Positions 28,842 to 37,576 are shown, numbered from the stretch's first letter. The stretch is 64,000 bases of DNA from Streptomyces sp. HNM0575 (GCF_012726265.1 NZ_JAASAG010000003.1:484522-548521); one strand, 5' to 3'. Made by a program: numbers and translations. Notes: generated from the letters alone by a model not told the origin.

Positions 28842-29099
28842 TCAGCCCTGGGAGAGCAGGAAGTCGGCGTCACCGCGCTTCGCGCCGCGTACGAACGTGT
28901 CGATCTCCGCGGGGTCGTAGATGAGCGCCGGGCCGTCCGGGTCGCTTGACTGCCTCAGCGCTATGCGGCCGTCGCCGAGCTTCTTGGCCTCCAGGCAGTT
29001 GCCGCCGTTCGGGCCGCTCCACGGCTTGTGCCAGCCCTCGGTCCCCAACTCGCGTGAGGGCATGCCGTTGTAGATGTGCTGTGCTGTGTCGCGGCCCAT
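28842..29099 (-). CDS. DUF397 protein, partner of XRE regulator 1
   Basis: This 85-residue protein has the DUF397 core (WSGPNGGNCLEAKKL, IALRQSSDPDGPALIY, FVRGAKRGDADFL). DUF397 proteins are usually encoded next to XRE/DUF5753 regulators and act with them in WhiJ-like developmental loci. The ATG at 29099 is chosen because it comes 4 bases after the regulator's stop, with GAGGAG within that gene's end. They form one operon. Confidence 0.88.
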   Translation of the reverse strand: MGRDTAQHIYNGMPSRELGTEGWHKPWSGPNGGNCLEAKKLGDGRIALRQSSDPDGPALIYDPAEIDTFVRGAKRGDADFLLSQG

Positions 29100-29103
29100 G
29101 CGG

Positions 29104-29961
29104 TCAGAACTCCTCGCGGATCTCACCGAGTATCGCCTCGGTGCGTTGTGCGGGTGCGGCCTGTGCGCCCATGCGGTCCAGTGCCTCCAGGAAGACGGTG
29201 GTGTCGCGGCGTTCGTCGTGGTACACGGCGCCGCTGAGACTCTCGGCGTAGACGATGTCGGGCAGCTCCGGAATCTCGAACCGGAAGAGCTGGAACGGCC
29301 CGAACATGGCGGGGTGCGGGCCCGAGGTGTACTGGATGAGCTGCACGGTCACGTTCGGCAGGGCGGCACACTCGATGAGCCGGTCGATCTGCTCGCGCAT
29401 CACGTGGGGTGCGCCGATGTGCCTGCGTACGACCTGCTCCTCCAGCAGCACCCACAGCCGCGGCGCGTCCTTGCGGCGCAGCAGTTCCTGGCGCTCCATG
29501 CGCAGGGCGACGCGTCGGCCGAGCTCCTCGTCGCTCGCCCGGGGAAACCCCGTGCGCAGCAGCGCCCGTGCGTAGTCCGCGGTCTGGAGCAGGCCGTGCA
29601 CGCAGTGCGGCTCGTAGGCGCGGAGCATGCTGGCTTCGCCCTCGAGGCTGATGTAGAGGCTGAACCAGGGCGGCAGTACGTCGCGGAAGCCCTGCCACCA
29701 GCCGGGTCTGTTCGCGTCGTCGACCAGTTCCAGAAAGGCGCTGATCTCGCCCTCGGATATGCCGTACGTTTTGAGCAGTTTCTCCACATACGGTGGTTTC
29801 AGGCTGACTTCTGCCTTTTCCATGCGCCGCACCGTCGTGGTGTTGACGCTGAGGGCTTCGGCGGCCTCGCCGAAAGAGCATCCGGCGGCTTCGCGCAAGT
29901 CGCGCAGGCGGAGGCCGAGGACCATCTGGCCCACTGTCGGTGCGGTGCGGCCGTCAGCCAA
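29104..29961 (-). CDS. XRE-family regulator with DUF5753 domain (WhiJ-like) 1
   Basis: This 285-residue protein has an N-terminal helix-turn-helix (about 14-70; GCSFGEAAEALSVNTTTVRRME). A DUF5753 effector domain follows, starting WWQGFRDVLPPWFSLYISLE with HGLLQTADYARAL. Such proteins repress developmental genes and are relieved through their DUF397 partner. The TTG start has GGGAGG 5-6 bases upstream. The gene is divergent from an RsbW-like ATPase, and a candidate operator (30040-30054) lies between them. Confidence 0.92.
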   Translation of the reverse strand: MADGRTAPTVGQMVLGLRLRDLREAAGCSFGEAAEALSVNTTTVRRMEKAEVSLKPPYVEKLLKTYGISEGEISAFLELVDDANRPGWWQGFRDVLPPWFSLYISLEGEASMLRAYEPHCVHGLLQTADYARALLRTGFPRASDEELGRRVALRMERQELLRRKDAPRLWVLLEEQVVRRHIGAPHVMREQIDRLIECAALPNVTVQLIQYTSGPHPAMFGPFQLFRFEIPELPDIVYAESLSGAVYHDERRDTTVFLEALDRMGAQAAPAQRTEAILGEIREEF

Positions 29962-30039
29962 GACGCCTCCCTTCCACCGGACTTGCTGCGCTAGAAGTGT
30001 GCCATGCGATCAGTGCACCGGCCACATTGTGCTTCCGAT

Positions 30040-30054
30040 TCTGCAATTCGCAGA
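30040..30054. promoter_or_regulatory. Inverted repeat TCTGC-AATTC-GCAGA
   Basis: This is a perfect 5-bp inverted repeat with an AATTC centre, 79 bases before the XRE-1 start and in the divergent region with the ATPase gene. A close match lies at 33212-33229 before the second DUF397 gene, also 79 bases from its start. It is a candidate autoregulatory site. Confidence 0.5.
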
Positions 30055-30178
30055 CCGAGTCTTGCCAATTGTCAGGAGCGCGGAGCATAGTGATGTACGT
30101 GATACAGCTCATGACCCGCATTGTGCTGCCACTGCACGCTGTCCCCTCCCGCGGGTAGTCGGAAGGCGTCTCCCCACC

Positions 30179-30631
30179 GTGGCCCTCTCGCGCCCCGCCA
30201 TACCGCTCACCCCGTCCGGACCGGCCGGGGCTTCCGTGCGTCATGAGGGCTTCGAGCTGCCGGCGCATGCGACGGCCGTCGCGGACGCGAGGGAGAAGGT
30301 GCGCGGTCAGGTGCGCAGCTGGGGGCTGCCGGAGGAGCTGGAGCACGCCGCACAGCTGGTCGTCTCGGAGTTCTTCACCAACGCCGTTGTGCACACGGAC
30401 AGTTGCCGAGTGCGGTGCCGCCTCCAGGTGTGCGAGCGGTGGCTGCGCATAGAGGTCTGCGACGAGGGCGCCGGCCGCGGCGAGGTCCTGCCGCGCAGCG
30501 CGGCCCCGGGCGATGTCAACGGCCGGGGGCTCCAGTTGGTGAACGCGGTCGCGAAGACGTGGGGGGTGCGCTCCGAGGAGGCGGACTCGGGGCGCGTCGT
30601 GTGGGCGGAGCTGTCCCTTCCCGGGCTGTGA
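30179..30631 (+). CDS. RsbW-like ATP-binding protein (anti-sigma type GHKL)
   Basis: This 150-residue single-domain GHKL ATPase has FELPAHATAVADARE at its start, N-box VVSEFFTNAVVHT, G1-box VCDEGAGRG and G2-box NGRGLQLVNAVA. Streptomycetes encode dozens of these next to XRE/DUF397 genes; some bind sigma or anti-anti-sigma factors. The GTG at 30179 is the best in-frame start but its ribosome site is weak. A cytosolic regulatory role is likely and the partner is unknown. Confidence 0.85.
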   Translation: MALSRPAIPLTPSGPAGASVRHEGFELPAHATAVADAREKVRGQVRSWGLPEELEHAAQLVVSEFFTNAVVHTDSCRVRCRLQVCERWLRIEVCDEGAGRGEVLPRSAAPGDVNGRGLQLVNAVAKTWGVRSEEADSGRVVWAELSLPGL

Positions 30632-30841
30632 CCACTTCCCGGGCTGTAACTGTGGACCGGTGGTGACCGCGAACACCGCGAACCGGCTGCGGCACCGGAA
30701 CGGGCTGTGACCGCGGAGGCACATCCGTCACCGCTGCAACTGCTGACGCAGCATCCGCTCCTCTTACGAATTTCCTTTCCCTACTGGGCAGTTGAGGTGC
30801 TATGCGCCACATCGCCGTGGGATGCTCCACCGTAACGGATC

Positions 30842-30865
30842 GTGTACGCGGGGGTACGCGTACAC
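30842..30865. promoter_or_regulatory. Perfect 9-bp inverted repeat before methyltransferase
   Basis: GTGTACGCG-N6-CGCGTACAC lies 22 bases before the start at 30888. It may be an operator over the promoter or a hairpin in the 5' leader that would hide or expose the start. Confidence 0.5.
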
Positions 30866-30887
30866 CCAGCGAGACGGTGAGGCACGC

Positions 30888-31703
30888 ATGCGCGAAGACG
30901 AGGTCGCGGCAGGGCAGGAAGTGGACGTCAACACGCCGAGCGTGGCGCGTATGTACGACTACTACCTGGGCGGCAAGGACAACTACTCGGTGGACCGCCA
31001 GGCCGTCGAGGAGCTCGACAAGGTCGTCCCGAGCACCCGGCCGCTGGCGGTCAACAACCGCCGCTTCCTGAGGCGCGCGGTGCGTGTGCTGGCGGAGGAG
31101 TACGGCGTACGGCAGTTCCTCGACCACGGGTCAGGCCTGCCCACCCAGGACAACGTGCACCAGGTCGCGCAGCGCGTCGACCGCGAGGCACAGGTGGTGT
31201 ACGTCGACAACGATCCGATCGTGCTGGCCCACGGGCGCGCGCTGCTGGAGGAGAACGCCGAGACCGCCGTCATCCAGGCGGATCTGCGCGACACCGAGGA
31301 GATCTTCGGCCACTCCGAGGTGCGCAGGCTGATCGATCTGTCGAAGCCCGTCGCGGCTCTCTTCGTCTCCGTCATGCACTGCATCCCCGACTCCTCCGAC
31401 CCCGCCGCCGTGCTGCGCCGGGTCGTCGACCGGCTGCCGTCCGGCAGTTTCCTGGTCATCAATCAGCTGGTGAGCGAGGACAAGGCCACCCGCGACTTCG
31501 TCACGGACTTCATGGCCAAGAGCACGGGCGACCGCTGGGGCAGGGTGCGTCAGGCCGAGGAGGTCGAGAGGTACTTCGACGGCCTGGAGGTCCTGGAGCC
31601 GGGCCTGGGCGAGATAAACGACTGGCGGCCGGACTCGGAGATCGGACCGCGCCAACTGACCGACGAGTGGTACGAGTTCGGCGGGGTCGCGCGCAAGCCC
31701 TGA
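30888..31703 (+). CDS. SAM-dependent methyltransferase, Pfam PF04672 family
   Basis: This 271-residue paralogue of the 15629-16477 gene has the same start (TPSVARMYDYYLGGKDNY), FLDHGSGLPT, VVYVDNDPIVLAHG and a C-terminal WRPDSE segment. The first motif has His in place of Ile (DHGSG), as in many homologues. The ATG at 30888 is chosen by alignment; upstream codons are unlike the family. It lies inside the XRE/DUF397/ATPase region, which fits a link to development, but its substrate is unknown. Confidence 0.9.
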   Translation: MREDEVAAGQEVDVNTPSVARMYDYYLGGKDNYSVDRQAVEELDKVVPSTRPLAVNNRRFLRRAVRVLAEEYGVRQFLDHGSGLPTQDNVHQVAQRVDREAQVVYVDNDPIVLAHGRALLEENAETAVIQADLRDTEEIFGHSEVRRLIDLSKPVAALFVSVMHCIPDSSDPAAVLRRVVDRLPSGSFLVINQLVSEDKATRDFVTDFMAKSTGDRWGRVRQAEEVERYFDGLEVLEPGLGEINDWRPDSEIGPRQLTDEWYEFGGVARKP

Positions 31704-31735
31704 CCCGCCGGGCGGGACCTCGCCCGGAGTGCGGT

Positions 31736-31759
31736 GCGGCGGAGGCGGTGCTCCGCCGC
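31736..31759. terminator. 9-bp stem hairpin between convergent genes
   Basis: GCGGCGGAG pairs with CTCCGCCGC across a 6-base loop, between the methyltransferase and XRE-2 stops. Confidence 0.65.
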
Positions 31760-31788
31760 CCGTCGCCGACGCCGTGGGGCGCCGCCGG

Positions 31789-32706
31789 TCAGCCGGCCTG
31801 CCTCTCGAAGCGGTTCAGCAGCCGTTCCAGGAACTCGACGGTCATCGAAGGCGGTTCGGCGGTGGCGCACAGGCGGTCCATCACCACCATGTAGTTCTCC
31901 ACCTCTTCGCGCTTCTCCATGTACAGCGAGGAGGTGAGCTGTTCGAGATAGACGATGTCCGGCAGGTCGGGCTCCTGGAACCGGAGTATCGTCACGGGCC
32001 CGCCGGCCGCGGCGAGGCCGCCGATCGCGAACGGGGCGATCTGCACGGTGATGTTGGGCTGTTCGGTAGCCCACAGCAACTGTTTGATCTGCTCCCGCAT
32101 CACGTCCGCGCCGCCGAGGGGGCGTTGCAGCGCCGCTTCGTCCACGACGGCCCAAAGCTTCGGGCCGTGGCGCCTGGTGAGGATCGCCTGCCTGTCCTGG
32201 CGCAGCTCGACGCGGCGCTCGATCTCCTCAGTCGAGGCACGCGGATGGCCCAGATGCATGACCGCACGTGCGTAGTCCTCCGTCTGCAACAGGCCGGGCA
32301 CGAACTGCACTTCGTACATGCGGATGACGGAGGCTGCCTCCTCAAGACCGATGAGCCTGTCGAACCACGGCGACATCACATCGCTGTACTTCTGCCACCA
32401 GCCCGGGGTGTTGGCGTGCCGCGCGAGCACCAGATACTCCTCGCGCTGCTCGCGGTCGTCGATCCCGTAGAGCGTGAGCAGGTCGGCGACGTCCCGTTCC
32501 TTGCAGCCCACCCGGCCCAGTTCGAGACGGCTGATCTTGGCGTGGGAGCCGCGGATCGCATCCCCTGCCTGCTCCCGGCTGATGCCGCACTCCTCGCGGA
32601 GCCTCCGCAGCTGCGTCCCGAGGACGATCCGCAGAATCGTCGGCCCGCCGCGGGGATGGTCGAGGATCCGCCGGACCGACGAGTCGCCTTCCTGCTGTGC
32701 TGACAT
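31789..32706 (-). CDS. XRE-family regulator with DUF5753 domain (WhiJ-like) 2
   Basis: This 305-residue paralogue of XRE-1 has the HTH GISREQAGDAIRGSHAKISRLE near 41-62, then WWQKYSDVMSPWFDRLIGLE and the DUF5753 domain (PGLLQTEDYARAVM). The HTH recognition helix (GSHAKISRLE) differs from that of XRE-1 (NTTTVRRME), so the targets probably differ. Its DUF397 partner is the upstream gene on the same strand, the reverse of the order seen at XRE-1. Confidence 0.92.
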   Translation of the reverse strand: MSAQQEGDSSVRRILDHPRGGPTILRIVLGTQLRRLREECGISREQAGDAIRGSHAKISRLELGRVGCKERDVADLLTLYGIDDREQREEYLVLARHANTPGWWQKYSDVMSPWFDRLIGLEEAASVIRMYEVQFVPGLLQTEDYARAVMHLGHPRASTEEIERRVELRQDRQAILTRRHGPKLWAVVDEAALQRPLGGADVMREQIKQLLWATEQPNITVQIAPFAIGGLAAAGGPVTILRFQEPDLPDIVYLEQLTSSLYMEKREEVENYMVVMDRLCATAEPPSMTVEFLERLLNRFERQAG

Positions 32707-32788
32707 CAGGTCTTACCTGCTCCCGTTTAGTAACGAGTCGAGCGCTCAGTGTCCCACTCGGCGAACGACCCGTACAGTCATGCTCTTT

Positions 32789-32809
32789 GCACATACCCCG
32801 GCCATGTGC
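32789..32809. promoter_or_regulatory. Inverted repeat GCACAT-N9-ATGTGC
   Basis: This is a perfect 6-bp inverted repeat with a 9-base spacer, about 83 bases before the XRE-2 start and after the DUF397-2 stop. Candidate operator or short terminator; the evidence is the symmetry only. Confidence 0.35.
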
Positions 32810-32890
32810 TGATGCCATTGTCGGCCCGGACACGGCCGGGGGACCCGTGCCCCCCGCTGTTGTCTCCGGCTGGGAAACCGGTGTGCCGGA

Positions 32891-33133
32891 TCAGCCGTCG
32901 GCGGTCAGCAGATCGTCGAAGTCGCCGTCCTTGGCGCCCTGTACGAACGCGGCCATCTCCGAGGGCGTGTAGACCAGCGCGGGGCCGGAGGGATGACGGG
33001 AGTTGCGCACCGCGACATGACCGCCCGGCAGGCCGGCCAGCTCGACACAGTTGCCGTTGGGGTTGCTGCGGGCGCTCTTCCGCCAGGTGACGTTCTCGAG
33101 GCTGTTCGCCTCGATGCCGTTCTCTATCCGCAT
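32891..33133 (-). CDS. DUF397 protein 2
   Basis: This 80-residue DUF397 protein has VTWRKSARSNPNGNCVELA, VAVRNSRHPSGPALVY and FVQGAKDGDFDDL. The ATG at 33133 follows GGAGAGG by about 5 bases. It lies 184 bp upstream of XRE-2 on the same strand and is probably its partner. The longer in-frame ORF upstream lacks family similarity. Confidence 0.88.
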   Translation of the reverse strand: MRIENGIEANSLENVTWRKSARSNPNGNCVELAGLPGGHVAVRNSRHPSGPALVYTPSEMAAFVQGAKDGDFDDLLTADG

Positions 33134-33211
33134 ATGGCCTCTCCGTCTCAGCTCATCTGACAGACGTACGGGGGGTGTTGGCTCGTACTGTCTCACAGCC
33201 GAGCGTTCTTG

Positions 33212-33229
33212 CATCTGTAATTGCAGATG
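33212..33229. promoter_or_regulatory. Inverted repeat CATCTG-TAATTG-CAGATG
   Basis: This is a perfect 6-bp inverted repeat resembling the 30040-30054 site (shared TCTG..AATT..CAGA), 79 bases before the DUF397-2 start. TTGCA also occurs three times around it. It is a candidate site for one of the XRE regulators. Confidence 0.5.
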
Positions 33230-33355
33230 TACTTGCAGGAGTAAGTGCACGCATGGAGAATGGCCAATCGCAGCGGTACTTGAGCGGTGAACATGCCCTG
33301 GTGGCACCGCAGTTCGGCTCGGTCCGGCTCGTCTGTCGCACACTCTGGAGTCCTG

Positions 33356-33559
33356 GTGACCTCATACGGATTCGAACACCCCGCCGCGGCAGGGCCGGTT
33401 GACGACCGGACCTCCGTAGCGGAACTCGAACACTGCGACTGGGACGATCCGTTGACGCGCCTTCTGCTGCTGCTGGAGATCGCCGACCGTCCCGCATGGC
33501 TGCGCGAGGTCGCCCGCACCGCCCGGCACGGCGCCGCGGCCCGCCCCTCGGAGGGCTGA
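33356..33559 (+). CDS. Small hypothetical protein divergent from DUF397-2
   Basis: This 67-residue acidic/hydrophobic ORF (CDWDDPLTRLLLLLEIADRPAWLREVAR in the second half, quoted here in separate parts: CDWDDPLTRLLLLLE and IADRPAWLREVAR) has GTG at 33356, preceded by CTGGAG at 33345-33350. Small proteins of this kind often flank XRE/DUF397 loci. The C-terminal helix looks real, but the N terminus is uncertain and no family is recognised. Confidence 0.5.
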   Translation: MTSYGFEHPAAAGPVDDRTSVAELEHCDWDDPLTRLLLLLEIADRPAWLREVARTARHGAAARPSEG

Positions 33560-33762
33560 CACCCGCAGGCCCGCACGGCCCCGCTGTCCCCGCGTTCGCG
33601 GACCGTCGACGCGACGGGCGGCACCGTCCCGTTCCTCGTACGCAGGGTCACTCCGGCGTGCCCGAAACCCCGTCATCTCGGGGCGCCCCGCCTTCTCCCG
33701 GCGTTCCCGCGAATCCCGCACACTGGGACATACGGACGACCCGACGCGAGGAGAGCCCCCAG

Positions 33763-34662
33763 ATGAATGACCCCTCCGCAGCCCCTGCCGCCGAAGGCCG
33801 CGTGGTCGTCGGCGTCGACGGATCGGAACCTTCGCTGCGTGCCCTCGACATGGCCGCCGAGGAGGCGGGCCGGCGGGGAGCGACCCTGGAGCTGGTGTAC
33901 TCGGCCGGATGGCCGCGCCGTTCGCGTGTCCCCGTGACCGCGGCCGACACCGAGCGCATGCGGGTCGCCGGGGCGGCCGTGCTGGACGACGCGGGCCAGC
34001 GCGCCCACGAGCACGTGCCCGGACTGCGCATCGTCGCCCAGGTCCACACGGAGGCGCTCGCCGACGACGTCCTCGTCAAGGCCAGCCGTACGGCGGCTCT
34101 GACCGTGGTCGGCACCCGGGGGCACGGCGGCTTCGCCGGGCTGCTCGTCGGCTCCGTCAGCCTCCGGGTCGCCACCCACTGCCAGGGCCCGCTGCTCGTC
34201 GTGGGCGACAGCCGCAAGTCCGGGGCCACCGAACGCGGCAGCGTGCTCGTGGGCATGCACACCCAGAGCGACGAACCCGCCCTGCGTTTCGGCTTCGAGG
34301 AGTCGGCGCGCAGGGACGCGTCCCTGCGCGTGCTGCACGTCTGGAACCAGCCGCGCATGCCGGGCAGGCTCCAAGTGCCGCCCAACGAGGCGAAGAAGGC
34401 GCGTACGGCGGCCGCGGAGCAGGTGAACAAGCTGGTCGATCCCGTGGCCAAGGACCATCCCGGCGTGGAGGTCAGCGCCGAGGAGCAGGGCGGCAGCCCC
34501 GCCGCCAGCCTCATCGAGGCCAGCCGGGCCGCCGACGTCCTCGTCACCGCCGTGCACCGGCGCCGTCCCCGCCGCCTCGGCTTGCAGCTGGGGCCCGTGG
34601 CGCACGCGGTGCTGCACCACGCGCACTGCCCGGTCGTGCTGGTGCCCACCTCGGTGGGCTGA
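33763..34662 (+). CDS. Tandem universal stress protein (two UspA domains)
   Basis: This 299-residue protein has two UspA domains (about 10-150 and 160-297). The first begins VVVGVDGSEPS and has the ATP-binding loop GTRGHGGFAGLLVGSVS. The second begins SVLVGMHTQSDEP and ends PVVLVPTSVG. In the second domain the ATP loop is degenerate (VHRRRPRRLGLQLGPVA). The ATG lies 8 bases after GAGGAGAG. It is cytosolic and typical of redox or hypoxia stress responses in Actinobacteria. Confidence 0.92.
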   Translation: MNDPSAAPAAEGRVVVGVDGSEPSLRALDMAAEEAGRRGATLELVYSAGWPRRSRVPVTAADTERMRVAGAAVLDDAGQRAHEHVPGLRIVAQVHTEALADDVLVKASRTAALTVVGTRGHGGFAGLLVGSVSLRVATHCQGPLLVVGDSRKSGATERGSVLVGMHTQSDEPALRFGFEESARRDASLRVLHVWNQPRMPGRLQVPPNEAKKARTAAAEQVNKLVDPVAKDHPGVEVSAEEQGGSPAASLIEASRAADVLVTAVHRRRPRRLGLQLGPVAHAVLHHAHCPVVLVPTSVG

Positions 34663-34724
34663 CACCCGCCCCGGCGACGCACGCACCGGGCACGGTCGGC
34701 GCGGCAGTGCCCGGCGCCCGCCGC

Positions 34725-34760
34725 CAGGCGCAGGCACAGGCGTAGGCACAGGCGTAGGCA
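34725..34760. repeat. Three 12-bp tandem units (CAGGCGTAGGCA)
   Basis: Units start at 34725 (one change), 34737 and 34749, in the gap between the stress protein and the oxidoreductase. Confidence 0.8.
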
Positions 34761-34881
34761 CCCGAGGGGCTGCGTGGGTGCGCCGAGTCCCCTGTGCGTA
34801 CTGCGACGGCCACCCGGACCGTTTACGAGCAGCGCTCGCGCGCACCCGCAGCACCCCAGCACCCAGCATGTGGAGGCCGAC

Positions 34882-36354
34882 ATGACACGTTCCGAGGCGA
34901 CCGCTTCGACCACCGGCAGCGACCGGACCGACGAGTACGACGTGATCGTGATCGGAGCGGGTCCCGTGGGCGAGAACGTCGCCGAGCGCGCACACGCCGC
35001 GGGTCTCAGCGCGGCCCTCGTCGAGAGCGAGCTGGTCGGCGGCGAGTGCTCCTACTGGGCGTGCATGCCCAGCAAGGCGCTGCTGCGTCCCGTGGCCGCG
35101 CTCGCCGACGCCCGCCACGTCGGGGGTTCCGCCCAGGCCGTACGTGGCCCGCTCGACGCCGAAGCGGTACTGGCCCGGCGGAACTCCTTCACCTCGGACT
35201 GGGAGGACGGCAGCCAGGTCGAGTGGCTGGACTCGGTCGGGTTGGATCTCGTACGCGGGCAGGGCCGCCTGGACGGTCCCCGCCGCGTGAAGGTCGAGAC
35301 CCCGGACGGCTCGACGCGCACCCTCAGTGCCCGCCATGCCGTCGCCGTCTGCACGGGCAGCCGCGCCGCCCTGCCCGACCTGCCCGGCATCGAGGAGGCG
35401 CGGCCGTGGACCAGCCGCGAGGCGACCGCCTCGAAGGAGGTTCCGGGACGCCTCGCCGTCGTCGGCGGGGGAGTGGTCGCCGTCGAGATGGCCACCGCAT
35501 GGCAGGCGCTCGGCGCCGAGGTGACCGTGCTCGTACGGGGAGACCGGCTGCTGGCCCGCATGGAGCCGTTCGCCGGAGAACTCGTCTCCGAGGCGCTGAC
35601 GGAGGCCGGTGCCAAGATCCGTACCGGCGTCTCCGTCGAGAGCCTGCGGCGGCCCTCCCCGGACCGTCCCGTGACCCTCACGCTCAGCGACGGCGGCGAG
35701 CTGGAGGCCGACGAGGTCCTTTTCGCCACCGGCCGCAGGCCGCGCACCGAGGACCTGGGCCTGGAGACGGTCGGCTGCGAGCCGGGCGACTGGCTGACCG
35801 TGGACGACAGCTGCCGGGTGAAGGGCGTGCAGGGCGGCTGGCTGTACGCCGTGGGCGACGCCAACGGACGCGCGCTCCTCACCCACCAGGGCAAGTACCA
35901 GGCGCGGATCGCGGGCGCGGCCATGGGCGCGCGGGCCGCGGGCGTCCCGCTGCTGGAGACCGACCCCTGGGGCGCGCACGCCGCGACCGCCGACCACGAA
36001 GCCGTGCCCCAGGTCGTCTTCACCGACCCCGAGGCGACGTCCGTGGGGCTCACGGCGGCAGAGGCGGAGCAGCGCGGGCTGCGGGTGCGCGCGGTCGACC
36101 TCGACATGGGCGGGGTCGCCGGTGCCGCACTCTTCGCGGACGGCTACCGGGGACGCGCCCGCATGGTCGTCGACCTCGACCGCGAAGTCCTCGTGGGCGT
36201 CACCTTCGTGGGGCCGGGAGTCACCGAGCTGCTGCACTCGGCGACCGTCGCCGTCGCCGGCGAGGTGCCGCTGGAGCGGCTGTGGCACGCCGTTCCCTCG
36301 TACCCCACGATCAGCGAGGTGTGGCTGCGGCTGCTGGAGGTCTACCGGGGCTGA
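34882..36354 (+). CDS. Class I pyridine nucleotide-disulfide oxidoreductase
   Basis: This 490-residue flavoprotein has FAD motif VIVIGAGPVGENVAE, redox disulfide GGECSYWACMPSKAL (C-x4-C), NAD(P) motif AVVGGGVVAVEMA and a dimerisation domain ending HAVPSYPTISEVW. The last motif replaces the HAHPT signature of dihydrolipoyl dehydrogenase, so this belongs to the mycothione/mercuric-reductase-like actinobacterial branch with an unknown disulfide or quinone substrate. GGAGG lies 5 bases before the ATG. It follows the stress protein and is probably part of the same stress response. Confidence 0.9.
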   Translation: MTRSEATASTTGSDRTDEYDVIVIGAGPVGENVAERAHAAGLSAALVESELVGGECSYWACMPSKALLRPVAALADARHVGGSAQAVRGPLDAEAVLARRNSFTSDWEDGSQVEWLDSVGLDLVRGQGRLDGPRRVKVETPDGSTRTLSARHAVAVCTGSRAALPDLPGIEEARPWTSREATASKEVPGRLAVVGGGVVAVEMATAWQALGAEVTVLVRGDRLLARMEPFAGELVSEALTEAGAKIRTGVSVESLRRPSPDRPVTLTLSDGGELEADEVLFATGRRPRTEDLGLETVGCEPGDWLTVDDSCRVKGVQGGWLYAVGDANGRALLTHQGKYQARIAGAAMGARAAGVPLLETDPWGAHAATADHEAVPQVVFTDPEATSVGLTAAEAEQRGLRVRAVDLDMGGVAGAALFADGYRGRARMVVDLDREVLVGVTFVGPGVTELLHSATVAVAGEVPLERLWHAVPSYPTISEVWLRLLEVYRG

Positions 36355-36371
36355 CGTCGCCGGCGACGTCA
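36352..36371. terminator. 20-bp perfect palindrome including the stop codon
   Basis: TGACGTCGCCGGCGACGTCA includes the oxidoreductase's TGA and is followed by the convergent polymerase gene. Likely a compact hairpin terminator; a protein site is also possible. Confidence 0.55.
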
Positions 36372-36477
36372 TGCGCCGCCCGCACCGCCTCCGGCTTCCC
36401 TGCCTCCCCGCCTGCCGTCCGCCTCCCGTATCCCGCGCTTCCGCGCTCCCGCGCCTCCGCGCCCCCGCGCTGATCCT

Positions 36478-37359
36478 TCAGAATCGGGCCGACAGGCGCC
36501 GGTCCGCCGCGCGCACCGACCTGCCGCGGGCGCTGACGTCCGCCCACGGATCGTGCCGGCGGAGCCGGTCGGCGATGTTGCGCAGGTTCCAGCGGTCGGG
36601 GCGCAGCTCCGGGTCGTCCAGCTCCGACCAGGCAACGGGCGTCGCCACGGGTGCCCCCGGCCGTGCACGTACCGAATAGGGCGCCACGGCGGTCTGCGCA
36701 TAGGCGTTGCGCTGGATGTCGAGATAGACGCGGTCGCCGCGGCCGGCCTTGCGGGCCTCGTCGGTGAGCCGGTCCGGGTGGCGCGAGACGAGCAGCCGGG
36801 AGATGCGGCGGGCGAAGGCCCGCACGGTGTCGAAGTCCGACCTCCGGTCCAGGGGAGCGATCACATGCAGTCCGCGCGAGCCCGTCGTCATCAGCTGCGA
36901 CGGCAGCTCCACCTGCTCCAGCAGCCCGCCCACACACGACGCCGCCCAGCGCACGTCGTCGAAGTCCGCGCCGCCGCTGGGGTCGAGATCGAAGATCAGC
37001 AGATCCGGGTTGTCGGGGCGGTCCGTCCTGGACAGCCAGCGGTGCGGGGTGATGCACGCCTGGCCCGCGAGATACACCAGAGTGTCCGCGTTGTCGCAGA
37101 CCGGATGAAGCACCGTGCCGCCCTCCTTGGGCAGTTCGGCCGTGTGCACCCAGTCCGGGAAGTAGCCCGGGACGTTCTTCTGCATCAGCGGCTTCCCGCC
37201 GATGCCGTCCGGATGGCGTTCCATCATCAGCGCACGCCGCCGCAGCCGCGGCACCGCGCGTGGCGCCACCTGCCGGTAGTGGCGGGCGAGTTCGCTCTTG
37301 GTGATCCCGTCGTCGGGGAAGAGCACCTTCTCGGGTCTGCTGATCTCGATGTCCTTCAC
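36478..37359 (-). CDS. LigD-type polymerase/primase domain protein 1
   Basis: This 293-residue stand-alone polymerase domain is of the NHEJ LigD family (archaeo-eukaryotic primase fold). It shows EKVLFPDDGITKSELA, the metal-binding DLDPSGGADF, TTGSRGLHVIAPL and YLDIQRNAYAQT. Such domains fill gaps and add nucleotides at double-strand ends. The GTG at 37359 is chosen since the domain starts at once; a TTG at 37392 is an alternative. A second copy lies at 45918-46931. The gene is divergent from egtA with a 217-bp gap. Confidence 0.9.
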   Translation of the reverse strand: MKDIEISRPEKVLFPDDGITKSELARHYRQVAPRAVPRLRRRALMMERHPDGIGGKPLMQKNVPGYFPDWVHTAELPKEGGTVLHPVCDNADTLVYLAGQACITPHRWLSRTDRPDNPDLLIFDLDPSGGADFDDVRWAASCVGGLLEQVELPSQLMTTGSRGLHVIAPLDRRSDFDTVRAFARRISRLLVSRHPDRLTDEARKAGRGDRVYLDIQRNAYAQTAVAPYSVRARPGAPVATPVAWSELDDPELRPDRWNLRNIADRLRRHDPWADVSARGRSVRAADRRLSARF

Positions 37360-37576
37360 ACCGCGACGAGTTGACCGCTCCCAGCTGCGCAAACCGGCCG
37401 TCGCCGCGGGCCTGGCGTGCCGTCGCAGCCCGCGCCGGGAGGCCGTTGCGCGTGCGCCGGGGCTTCACCCCGGCCGGCACTGCCGTCTTGCGCGAGGCGC
37501 CTCGGCGAAGGAGGCTCGGACTCTCAGGACTTACGCATACGCACCGCTCCGTATCCGACAGGAGGCACCGGATTCC

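Noticed and set aside
33673..36372. 899-codon open frame on the minus strand opposite the stress protein and oxidoreductase genes
   Set aside because: It lies antisense to two well-recognised genes, has no family motif and no ribosome site; high-GC codon bias creates such open frames.
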